Shown: positions 57,281 to 64,000 of the stretch, piece after piece
Layout of the letters: the number at the start of each line of letters is the position of its first letter
How positions within the stretch are numbered: the first letter of the stretch is position 1
Origin: Pseudomonas hormoni
GTDB taxonomy: Bacteria > Pseudomonadota > Gammaproteobacteria > Pseudomonadales > Pseudomonadaceae
NCBI RefSeq assembly: GCF_018502625.1
Contig: NZ_CP075566.1
Location: 2,361,001 to 2,425,000 of the forward strand
Reading direction: 5' to 3'
Length of the DNA stretch: 64,000 bases
The notes under the pieces: generated by a model
Told to the model about the DNA's origin: nothing
The model's database searches: none
Seen by the model: the letters and a program-made list of their open reading frames with translations, nothing else
Made by a program: the position numbers and the translations under genes

Positions 57281-57493
57281 GAGCGTTTCCTCGGCGAATT
57301 AATCCCCAAAGCATAGAGCGAAATACGAGAAGTCGAGGACAAAGTTTCCGTGCGGTGCTTTTTTGAATCGAGGCGATGGGCGGGTGTCGAAAGGTTTAAC
57401 TGAGCGAATGGATTGTTCTAGTCTACCAAGCAAGTATTTAAATGATCGCAGGGTCTTGCTAGTTCAAATCCTTAGACAGGAGCCCGGTAGAAA

Positions 57494-58303
57494 ATGGGTC
57501 TATTCGAACAACGCACTCGTACAACTGCAATCCTATTGAGCGCCGGGCAAGGACGACGGCTTCTTCCCTATACGACGAACACTCCCAAGTGCCTGATCGA
57601 GGTCGGTGGCCAGCGGGTTATAGAATGGCAGATTGATGCACTAATGGCCGCCGGGATAAGCCGGATCACCGTTGTGATCGGCTATGGTGCAGAGCAGGTC
57701 GAACGGGTGTTGAACGACCGTTACGGGCCAGGCTTCATTTCTACGATTTACAACCCGTTCTTTGAGGTTGCCGATAATCTGGCCAGTTGTTGGATGGCTC
57801 GGCAAATCATGCATGACGATTTCATCCTGCTTAATGGCGATACGTTATTCGACCAGCCAGTCCTGGAGCGACTACTTGATGCTCCTGCCAGGGCGATAAC
57901 ACTCGCGGTCGACAGGAAACCGGCTTATGACAGCGACGATATGAAAGTCCAACTCATCGGTGATCGAATTAGCGCCATCAGCAAACTGATTCCGCTCGAT
58001 TTTGTCGACGGGGAGTCTATTGGCATGATGCATTTTCAGACAGGGGGAGGACCGCTGTTTCGAAGTGCGCTGGAAGAAAGCATGCGCCGCCCTGAAGCCT
58101 TGCAAATGTGGTACTTGAGCATCATCGATTACCTTGCAGGGACTACTGGACAGGTTTTCGCACAGTCAATCGAAGGGTTGGGCTGGGTGGAGTTGGACTT
58201 TCCTGCCGACCTTAGGGCAGCGCAGGAACTGGTCAAGCCTTGGGCCGACCGCGAGCCTGGCACGGAACTCTCCCTTGCTCAGGGCGAGAAACCACGGTCC
58301 TGA
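57494..58303 (+). CDS. NTP-transferase-family nucleotidyltransferase (LicC/IPCT-like)
   Basis: A 269-residue sugar- or alcohol-phosphate nucleotidyltransferase. The nucleotide-binding signature LSAGQGRRLLPYTTNTPKCLIEVGG spans about residues 15-39 (G-x-G-x-R and PK motifs), and the metal Asp is in ILLNGDTLFD. The family includes choline-phosphate and inositol-phosphate cytidylyltransferases, which supply CDP-alcohols for head-group transfer. It is convergent with the metallophosphoesterase gene, whose 3' end it overlaps by 25 bases. The partner phosphatidyltransferase may be the product of 61922-63106. Confidence 0.82.
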   Translation: MGLFEQRTRTTAILLSAGQGRRLLPYTTNTPKCLIEVGGQRVIEWQIDALMAAGISRITVVIGYGAEQVERVLNDRYGPGFISTIYNPFFEVADNLASCWMARQIMHDDFILLNGDTLFDQPVLERLLDAPARAITLAVDRKPAYDSDDMKVQLIGDRISAISKLIPLDFVDGESIGMMHFQTGGGPLFRSALEESMRRPEALQMWYLSIIDYLAGTTGQVFAQSIEGLGWVELDFPADLRAAQELVKPWADREPGTELSLAQGEKPRS

Positions 58304-59127
58304 CGTGGCGACGCAGACAGCACACAGTCACAATGAAATTCGGCGCTGCGCTCAAAGGCAGCGCGGGAGTCAGAATACTCCCAGCGCTCGATAGCGACTT
58401 GCCTTGTTCGTTTGTCCAGATAAAGTCGATTGAACGAATTGGGGGAATTGCCGCGTATACGTGACGAGAGGGTCGTTCCCGCCTGCACACCCCAGATTTC
58501 CTTGGACAGTCCGGCATATTGCGTGCTGAGTGCCAGCACATAGGGAAGATGTATGTGCCCCCCCATCACCAGATCCAGCCCGGACGAGGCCCAGCGTTCC
58601 AGTGCAGCCCTTGCACCGATCTGCAGATTGCGTCGGTCGGACGCGACGATTGAGCCGAACGGTTGATGAGCGACGACGATGCGCAGCTTTTGCGGATCGC
58701 ACTTCTGTAGCCGCTCAGCCACTTCCTCGACTTGCCGGGCAGTGACCTTGCCTGCTTTGCGGCGTGTAGGGTGCGTTGTATTCAAACCGATGATCAATGC
58801 ATCGTCATTCTCGAAAATGGGTGCGAGATTGCTGTCGATGTACCTGCGATAATTCCCGTAGGGTGAAAATATGCGCGCGAGCAGGTTGTACATGGGGATA
58901 TCGTGGTTGCCGGGTATCGTCAGGACTTGCGGTACTCCGTAGTCCTTGATGCGCTTGATGAATGCCTGCGCCGAGGCGAACTGCTCACGTCTGGCGCGTT
59001 GCGTGATGTCCCCTGTAAAAAGTACCAGATCGGCGCCATGAGCCTTGACGTGCGTTTCGAAAGCTTGCATGACAGGGGGCTGTTCTGTGCCGAAATGCGT
59101 ATCGGAAATATGCAGAAGACTGGTCAT
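58279..59127 (-). CDS. Calcineurin-type metallophosphoesterase
   Basis: A 282-residue cytoplasmic phosphoesterase with all five metal-site motifs in order: DTHFG (about 9-13), GDITQ, GNHD, the isolated His in VVAHQPFG, and GGHIH. No signal peptide. It is last in a run of six leftward genes with lipid functions, so it may remove a phosphate from a lipid or head-group intermediate, as in PgpA/B-type steps or UDP-diacylglucosamine hydrolases (LpxH is in the same superfamily). The substrate is inferred only. Its 3' end overlaps the convergent nucleotidyltransferase gene. Confidence 0.87.
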   Translation of the reverse strand: MTSLLHISDTHFGTEQPPVMQAFETHVKAHGADLVLFTGDITQRARREQFASAQAFIKRIKDYGVPQVLTIPGNHDIPMYNLLARIFSPYGNYRRYIDSNLAPIFENDDALIIGLNTTHPTRRKAGKVTARQVEEVAERLQKCDPQKLRIVVAHQPFGSIVASDRRNLQIGARAALERWASSGLDLVMGGHIHLPYVLALSTQYAGLSKEIWGVQAGTTLSSRIRGNSPNSFNRLYLDKRTRQVAIERWEYSDSRAAFERSAEFHCDCVLSASPRQDRGFSP

Positions 59128-59190
59128 CGTTGCTGGAAATCCTCTATACCCGACAGGGCTCTGCGCTTCATTTTTCGTCCGTTGGCGCCG

Positions 59191-59940
59191 CTATGGTTCA
59201 AGACCACGCTCCCAGGCACGATGGTTGCGGCGCGCGTCCTGAATGAATGGCGACCAGCGAATCAGACGAAGCACGAATCTATTGAGCAGTCTGCCCCGTC
59301 GGTTGAGCGGTCGTTCGACGTCAAGAAACAAAATCACCCGGGTGCCCGTCGTATCGTTCCACACTTGATGCCGGTATGTGTCGTCGAATATCAGGCATTT
59401 GCCGCTTTCCCAATGGCGGATTTGATCGCCGACCTGAATTCGACATCTCTCTTCAGGTTCAGGCACCACGAGCCCTAGATGCACGCGCAAAAGCCCGTTG
59501 TAAGGGCCTCGATGGAGGGGGATATGTTTGCCTGGGGCCAGGATCGAAAAGAACGCGGTAAACATGCCCGGTATCGCTTCTACCACTCTCGTGGTGTCAG
59601 GGCACCCGGCACAGTTCTTATCCATTTTGTAACCATAGCCGAAGAGGAAAAAAGTTTTCCACTTGTCGTCCTGGGTAATGTTGCGCTGATCTTTGGAGAT
59701 GTCTTGAAAGTTGGGCAGCCGGTCGCGGTCATGGAGGACGGCTTCAAGTTCCTTGAGAATGCTCGGCCAGTTCGCTTCCAGCTCGGCAACCCACGCAAAC
59801 TGTCGGGGCTCGAAGAAAGGGCTGTCGCCCACTGTGGAATATCGCAGGATGGCCTTTTCAAGACACTTGATGATCCACAAGCCGAGCGCCACGCTAGGGC
59901 GATGCTTACGCTTTGCTGGTCGATCTTTGCCTCTATTCAT
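59191..59940 (-). CDS. Aspartyl/asparaginyl beta-hydroxylase-family oxygenase (LpxO/OlsC-like)
   Basis: A 249-residue Fe(II)/2-oxoglutarate dioxygenase fold. Iron-ligand histidines are in GKHIPLHRGPYNG and DTYRHQVWN, and the 2-oxoglutarate Arg in GTRVILFLDVERP. The HRGPYNG-x-LRVHLGL block is typical of LpxO (lipid A 2-hydroxylase) and OlsC (ornithine lipid hydroxylase). A hydrophobic N-terminal helix could place it at the membrane. ATG follows AGAGG. Its position inside a phospholipid-type operon suggests hydroxylation of an acyl chain on the lipid made here. Confidence 0.85.
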   Translation of the reverse strand: MNRGKDRPAKRKHRPSVALGLWIIKCLEKAILRYSTVGDSPFFEPRQFAWVAELEANWPSILKELEAVLHDRDRLPNFQDISKDQRNITQDDKWKTFFLFGYGYKMDKNCAGCPDTTRVVEAIPGMFTAFFSILAPGKHIPLHRGPYNGLLRVHLGLVVPEPEERCRIQVGDQIRHWESGKCLIFDDTYRHQVWNDTTGTRVILFLDVERPLNRRGRLLNRFVLRLIRWSPFIQDARRNHRAWERGLEP

Positions 59941-59980
59941 GGGTTGCCTCTGTTGTTCGCGTTGGCGAGGAGCAACGTCA

Positions 59981-60946
59981 TCAGCGTAGCCGGCGGCTTT
60001 TCAACAGGCGCCAGAGCAATGGCCATCCAAAGACCAACGGAAAGCGGCGCAATCGATGGGTCACCACGATGGGCTCACCCAAGTGGCGCTCGAGCTTCCA
60101 GATGAGATAGTCGACGCCGTTTTCGAAGGTGAAAAAAGATTTGACCAATCGCGCTACGTTCAAGGTTCTTCCCTGGATTCGCCTGAGTCTCCACTGTCGT
60201 TCGTAACCTCGGCGCGTTGCGGGCGGGCAAAGGTTGCGATAACAATTCTCTTCGCCCGCACAGGCTGCAATGTGCTTCACAGCAGGCGCGGCGGCTCGGG
60301 TAATGCGCGAATAATAGGCTTTGTCATGCCTGACGAGTTGCCCGGGACGATCGGCTGACTCGGGACGCAACTCGGCTCCGTAGGTCAGCGACAGTGCTCT
60401 TTCCCATAGTGTAAAGCTGTCGAATCGATCCGGTAGATTGGCGACGCAGCGACCCATCAGCGTCATCACGGCTTGAGCCAGTGCGAAATGGATTCGCTTG
60501 TGCGCCTCCTCGTCCTTGAAATAAACGAGCCGGCACGGTTGGGCAAAACGGGCCCAGAGGTAGCTTTGAAACCACGAACCGGTACCCGCCTCGAAGTCCT
60601 GCAGCGAGAGGATGGCGCATTTGGCATGGAGTATTTGTCCATCGGGCGCAGGAACCCTGACGAGGATCACGGTAGGCGGAAGCCATGCGTTGGCGAGCTG
60701 CTGAAAGCGCTTGTGATGAGCGTGAGCGTAGCTATCGACCAGCGCATAAAAGTCGACCATGCCATCGGTGAGATCGCCGTTGCGCAGGCATGAACCGTAG
60801 ACCAGCAGCGCCACCAATGCATCGCCCAGGCGTGTGTGCAATGCCTGGACAATCCCATCCAGCTCGCCGGGCATCGGTTGCATGCATTGCTCCCTGACCT
60901 GTTCAAGCAGGTCCGCGGGGGGCGGCATGGAATCAGAAGCTCGCAT
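59981..60946 (-). CDS. Tam41-like nucleotidyltransferase (possible CDP-diacylglycerol synthase)
   Basis: A 321-residue protein. The segment LVYGSCLRNGDLTDGMVDFYALVDSYAHAH resembles the nucleotidyltransferase core of mitochondrial Tam41/MMP37 (YGSG, then a hydrophobic-D-F pattern followed by V-D and His residues). A later helical half ends LVKSFFTFENGVDYLIWKLERH, also suggestive of Tam41. Tam41 makes CDP-diacylglycerol from phosphatidate and CTP and is unrelated to CdsA. The ATG at 60946 is preferred; an in-frame TTG lies at 60955. The preceding gene (DAG kinase) and the phosphatidyltransferase would supply and use the product. Confidence 0.6.
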   Translation of the reverse strand: MRASDSMPPPADLLEQVREQCMQPMPGELDGIVQALHTRLGDALVALLVYGSCLRNGDLTDGMVDFYALVDSYAHAHHKRFQQLANAWLPPTVILVRVPAPDGQILHAKCAILSLQDFEAGTGSWFQSYLWARFAQPCRLVYFKDEEAHKRIHFALAQAVMTLMGRCVANLPDRFDSFTLWERALSLTYGAELRPESADRPGQLVRHDKAYYSRITRAAAPAVKHIAACAGEENCYRNLCPPATRRGYERQWRLRRIQGRTLNVARLVKSFFTFENGVDYLIWKLERHLGEPIVVTHRLRRFPLVFGWPLLWRLLKSRRLR

Positions 60947-60960
60947 CGATCTCAATTGTC

Positions 60961-61932
60961 CTAAAAGGTCATGAAGCGGATCGGGTCCGTGGCGGCTAAC
61001 GTGATCGTGCCTTGTGCTGCAAAAATTTCACCGTCCAGCACGTACTCGTCAGCACCACCGAGATCCATCCGGGTGAAATTGTGACTGAAGTAACCATCCT
61101 GCTCTTTGATCATCGAGATGGCCCGCCCGCAGAGCAGGAACGGTAGGATGAGGGCCAGTCGTTTGGGCCGATGTGCGATGGCGGTCAGATGAATGGGCTC
61201 CTGTTCGGTGCCCCAATAAGGTCTGCTCCCAGCCAGGAGCCTGTTCAGGGTGGTGGCAAACACCACCAGCCAGTCGCCTTCCCAGACACCATGTTGGGTG
61301 CCCAGGCGAGCAGGCAATGCCCGGAACAGATCGTGCGGCAAGTTGTGCAGCGCTGAAAGCAGCATTCGGCCGAAGGCCAGCGACGGTCCCAGCGCCCCGG
61401 GTACGCGTTTGGGCCGCAGCGTTCGATGGTAGTAGCGCACCCCGTTCACAACAGCGCCAATGCCGAAGAACATCCCGAATCGCGGTCCGTGGCACAGCGG
61501 GTCATCAACCCGAAGTGCCGCGCGGGATACGATTTTTGGCGTGGCGACGTTCCCGGCGAGCCAGTTGGATAAGCTCATCAAGGCCTTTTCGACGCTCAGG
61601 TGCGCGCCCAGATCGATCGCGCTCATGTTAGTGGTGCCCCCCGGTACAACCAGAACGATGGGTAGGCTTGAAGGCTCGCGGCTCAGCAGACTGGAGATGG
61701 CGGCTTGCAGCGTTCCGTCCCCACCCAGGATGACCAGCAGGTCACTTTCCCTGAGCTGGAAGTGGCGCACGGCGTGGGCGATCTGCTGGGGGGTAGTCGC
61801 TTCGAGTACAGCAGCGCCGCGTACGTTTCGAGCGAGCAGGCGGAACTTGGGCAAGGCGCGTCGAATGGTTCCGCTGCAAGGGTTGAGCAAGATTCCGACT
61901 TTCTGTGGCCGCGAGCAGGCGTCATGCATCAT
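60961..61932 (-). CDS. Diacylglycerol-kinase-family lipid kinase
   Basis: A 323-residue DAGK_cat-type kinase. The nucleotide loop LLVILGGDGTLQAAIS and the following VVPGGTTNMSA are clear; the C-terminal beta domain ends DEYVLDGEIFAA as in YegS/DgkB proteins. Start ATG 61932 (or 61929) overlaps the stop of the phosphatidyltransferase gene; an upstream in-frame start is less likely. It would phosphorylate diacylglycerol, a ceramide-like lipid or another lipid alcohol. The stop is 14 bases before the Tam41-like start, so they are co-expressed. Confidence 0.85.
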   Translation of the reverse strand: MMHDACSRPQKVGILLNPCSGTIRRALPKFRLLARNVRGAAVLEATTPQQIAHAVRHFQLRESDLLVILGGDGTLQAAISSLLSREPSSLPIVLVVPGGTTNMSAIDLGAHLSVEKALMSLSNWLAGNVATPKIVSRAALRVDDPLCHGPRFGMFFGIGAVVNGVRYYHRTLRPKRVPGALGPSLAFGRMLLSALHNLPHDLFRALPARLGTQHGVWEGDWLVVFATTLNRLLAGSRPYWGTEQEPIHLTAIAHRPKRLALILPFLLCGRAISMIKEQDGYFSHNFTRMDLGGADEYVLDGEIFAAQGTITLAATDPIRFMTF

Positions 61933-63106
61933 TGAGGCCGGAGCGGGGCGCGAACATCCGCACAATCAAACGGTCGCTTTCGGCGGCCATGTCGATTCGA
62001 CTAAGCCAGGGCTGTGGCGGGTGACCTCGGTGCTTCAAGACAATGGCGGACATCGTGCGAACCCCCAGCACCAGGGTCGAGACGCAGGTCCAGACGGCCA
62101 CCCAGATCAACCCCGTGTCATGGGCATCCACCGCCCATAAGCAGGTCAATATGAGCAAATTGGGATTGCGTCGCGCGGTCACCAGCCTGTTGAGTGAGTC
62201 GAAGGGGCGCCAGAGAAACAGCGAAAAAGGCGCGGCGAACCTGAACGCAACTTCGCACAGCCGACCTGCGACATAGCCCAGGCAAATGGCCCAGAGCACA
62301 GGGCTGAGGGGGATATCCGAGTCCCAGGTTGCCTCATACCCCATTCCCCACGCGATATACCAGAGCGGTGGGTGTATCAGGTCCAGGCCATGGTCGAAAA
62401 TGTTTCCGAAACGAGTGGAGGTCACGGTGACGCGTGCCAGCTTGCCATCCACCGTATCCAGAAACGTCATCAGCCAGCCGGCGACCAGGCCCGCGCCAAA
62501 ATGCCCATGCCAGAACAGAATGCCTGCCAGGATGGCCAGGACATAGCTGGCTGCCGTGACCTGATTGGGACTGAGCCCCAGCCGCACGCACCAGACGGTG
62601 GCCCAGCGAGCCGGGACAGGCCAGATCGCGCGGGTGATGAAGTCGGTGACGCCTTTGTAGGAACCGTTGAACAGAGACTTCTCGAGATGTGCCTGATTGG
62701 CAGCGGTGATTTGCGCGACCCACGGCGGATCGAATTTGCGCAGTTGTGTCTGCATCGCGGTGGCCACGGTGCCGGGAACCACTTTGCGTAATCCGGCTAC
62801 GGCGTCACTGTCCAGGCTGGGCAAGTGTGCGAGCCGGTCGACACTGGCGTGGGCTGCGACGATGGTACCGGTCCGCGGATCCTGTAGAGCGACCTCAGGC
62901 GTTGCCATCAGCCCCCGGAGCACGCGGTCATCGTAAAGGTAATCCTCGCGCAGCAGGACGACTTCACCTTGTGCCGGCAACGGATCGTCTGCATTGCAGA
63001 GATGGGCGTTGGGAAGCTTTGCGAGCATACGGCCCACTCGCTCCCTGGACGTCAGGCCCCACAGCCGCACCGGGCTACTACAGATCAGGTATACGGGAGT
63101 CTTCAT
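61922..63106 (-). CDS. CDP-alcohol phosphatidyltransferase with degenerate nucleotidyltransferase-like N-terminus
   Basis: A 394-residue membrane enzyme. From about residue 165 on, several helices carry the complete CDP-OH signature DTVDGKLAR-x8-GNIFDHGLD (D-x2-D-G-x2-A-R-x8-G-x3-D-x3-D). The first 130 or so residues are soluble and look like a worn NTP-transferase domain: RERVGRMLAKL and VVLLREDYLYDDRVLRGLMA match in outline, but the G-x-G-x-R loop is missing. The same order is found in the IPCT-DIPPS fusion for inositol phospholipid-like products. It overlaps the DAG kinase gene and follows the LptG-like gene by 76 bases. Confidence 0.85.
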   Translation of the reverse strand: MKTPVYLICSSPVRLWGLTSRERVGRMLAKLPNAHLCNADDPLPAQGEVVLLREDYLYDDRVLRGLMATPEVALQDPRTGTIVAAHASVDRLAHLPSLDSDAVAGLRKVVPGTVATAMQTQLRKFDPPWVAQITAANQAHLEKSLFNGSYKGVTDFITRAIWPVPARWATVWCVRLGLSPNQVTAASYVLAILAGILFWHGHFGAGLVAGWLMTFLDTVDGKLARVTVTSTRFGNIFDHGLDLIHPPLWYIAWGMGYEATWDSDIPLSPVLWAICLGYVAGRLCEVAFRFAAPFSLFLWRPFDSLNRLVTARRNPNLLILTCLWAVDAHDTGLIWVAVWTCVSTLVLGVRTMSAIVLKHRGHPPQPWLSRIDMAAESDRLIVRMFAPRSGLNDA

Positions 63107-63182
63107 TGTTCCGCCTGCGCCGAATCACATTGATTGAAGGAGCGGGCGGCAACGCCCTGTCCATTGAATAGCATGACCGGTT

Positions 63183-64000
63183 TCAACGACTGCCCCGGTC
63201 CAGATGTCCCACCATCACAATAGCCACTGCGAGCAAGACCAGTGCCGGCCCCAAAGTAGTAATCAGGATGTTCATCTTTAGCAGTAGACCGAGGTTTACG
63301 ATGATCTGATTACTTACATAGACCATTAACCCGACGAGCGCACCCAATGCCAACCGCGCCCCCAGGTTGGGCGAGCGCGGTTGTGCAAAGGCAAACGGGA
63401 TGGCGAACAGGATCATCGCCAGGGTCAGGATCGGTCGCCCGAGCTTTTGCCACATCGCCATTTCGTATTGTGCCGAGGGCTGGCCCGAGCCTTTGAGGTA
63501 CGCGATGTAACGGTAGAGCTGGCGGGCAGACAGGCTTTCGGTCGGCAGCGTGATGTCGCCCAATCGTGCTCCGCCAAAAATCGAGTGCCAAGGCATATGA
63601 TCGAGTTGCTGCGTAGTTTCGGCGCCCTGGTCCCACTGTTTCACCTGGACATTGTTCAAACGCCATTGGCCTGCGTCCTGTATGTCCGCCGTCTCTGCAA
63701 AGATGTAGGAAACCAGTGAACGGTCATTGTCGAACCTGAAGATCTCGATATTCACCGGCAACCGTTTGTGCTGAAGATTGCCAATACGTACGATCTGATC
63801 GTCCTGTCGAGCCCATACACTCCCTTGATCGTTGCTGGACTGCGCGCCGGCGGCCATTGCCTCGTTGCGCAGTTCCAGGCCATTTTGCTGGAGGGGAGAG
63901 GCCACCCATTCATCCAGCGCCGCCCATGCCAGCGCCAGCGCGAGCCCGGCCAGCGTCGCCGTGAACCCGATCCGGGCAATCGACAGCCCGGTGGCGCGCA
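63183..64000 (-). CDS. LptG-like permease (LptF/LptG family), N-terminal part beyond window
   Basis: The visible 272 residues are the C-terminal part of an LptF/LptG-type inner-membrane subunit: a transmembrane helix leading to EWVASPLQQNGLELRNEAMA, the periplasmic beta-jellyroll (SVWARQDDQIVRIGNLQH onward), and three closing helices (YEMAMWQKLGRPILTLAMILFAIPFAFAQPRS; LVGLMVYVSNQIIVNLG; LGPALVLLAVAIVMV). The frame is open through base 63998. The housekeeping lptF-lptG pair of Pseudomonas normally lies near pepA, so this looks like an extra paralogue tied to the lipid genes that follow. Confidence 0.87.
   Translation of the reverse strand, partial: RATGLSIARIGFTATLAGLALALAWAALDEWVASPLQQNGLELRNEAMAAGAQSSNDQGSVWARQDDQIVRIGNLQHKRLPVNIEIFRFDNDRSLVSYIFAETADIQDAGQWRLNNVQVKQWDQGAETTQQLDHMPWHSIFGGARLGDITLPTESLSARQLYRYIAYLKGSGQPSAQYEMAMWQKLGRPILTLAMILFAIPFAFAQPRSPNLGARLALGALVGLMVYVSNQIIVNLGLLLKMNILITTLGPALVLLAVAIVMVGHLDRGSR

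Overview
The window reads as chromosomal DNA of a Pseudomonas of the fluorescens/mandelii/jessenii type. It is GC-rich with dense, tightly packed operons. It carries many REP/REPIN hairpins built on the GTGGGAGC core, two OprD-type porins, a phbR/phbB-phbA-phbC polyhydroxybutyrate locus like that described for Pseudomonas sp. 61-3, and a complete selA-selB-selC set. I see no insertion sequence, integrase, phage gene or CRISPR array.

Layout. 1-2.5 kb: the 3' part of a formate dehydrogenase operon (beta subunit, cytochrome b subunit, FdhE). 2.5-3.56 kb: a gene-free kilobase of large and small inverted repeats. 3.56-7.0 kb: selA, selB and tRNA-Sec, the selenocysteine apparatus expected for the formate dehydrogenase alpha subunit that should lie just left of the window. 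7-9.1 kb: an OprD porin and an isochorismatase-family hydrolase. 9.2-18.4 kb: short-chain PHA metabolism (phbC, phbA, phbB, divergent AraC-type phbR, a DUF3141 hydrolase with a Lys-rich tail, a phasin, and PhaR). 18.7-25.6 kb: a second OprD porin, an acyl-CoA dehydrogenase, ActP/DUF485 acetate transport and an acyl-CoA ligase. 25.9-31.2 kb: a FixL/FixJ-like two-component system, an AI-2E family permease, an unknown protein and a MaoC-like protein.

31.7-38.1 kb: a tetronate (threonate/erythronate) catabolic cluster (ltnD, otnK, otnC, GntP permease, otnI) with a DeoR regulator. It is followed by a chemoreceptor, a SulP transporter, and a three-gene envelope cluster (sialidase-like, membrane protein, LTA-synthase-like). 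46.3-54.0 kb: a C3-acid catabolic cluster with an MmsA-type dehydrogenase, TetR regulator, GMC dehydrogenase, class III CoA-transferase, enoyl-CoA hydratase, a malonate-semialdehyde-decarboxylase-like tautomerase and a LysR regulator. The set matches acrylate/3-hydroxypropionate degradation through malonate semialdehyde. Shared palindromes before mmsA and lysR, and inside the tetR leader and before the GMC gene, suggest the regulatory wiring.

54.2-64 kb: an envelope-lipid region with an orphan thymidylate-kinase-like protein, an ELM1-domain fusion and a sugar/choline-type nucleotidyltransferase. An apparent leftward operon follows: LptG-like permease (cut by the window end), CDP-alcohol phosphatidyltransferase with a degenerate N-terminal domain, DAG-kinase-like protein, Tam41-like nucleotidyltransferase, LpxO/OlsC-like hydroxylase and metallophosphoesterase. 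Taken together these look like a self-contained pathway that makes, modifies and exports a non-standard phospholipid. This and the C3-acid cluster are the most interesting parts of the window. All functional statements rest on motif and family recognition by reading; no searches were run.
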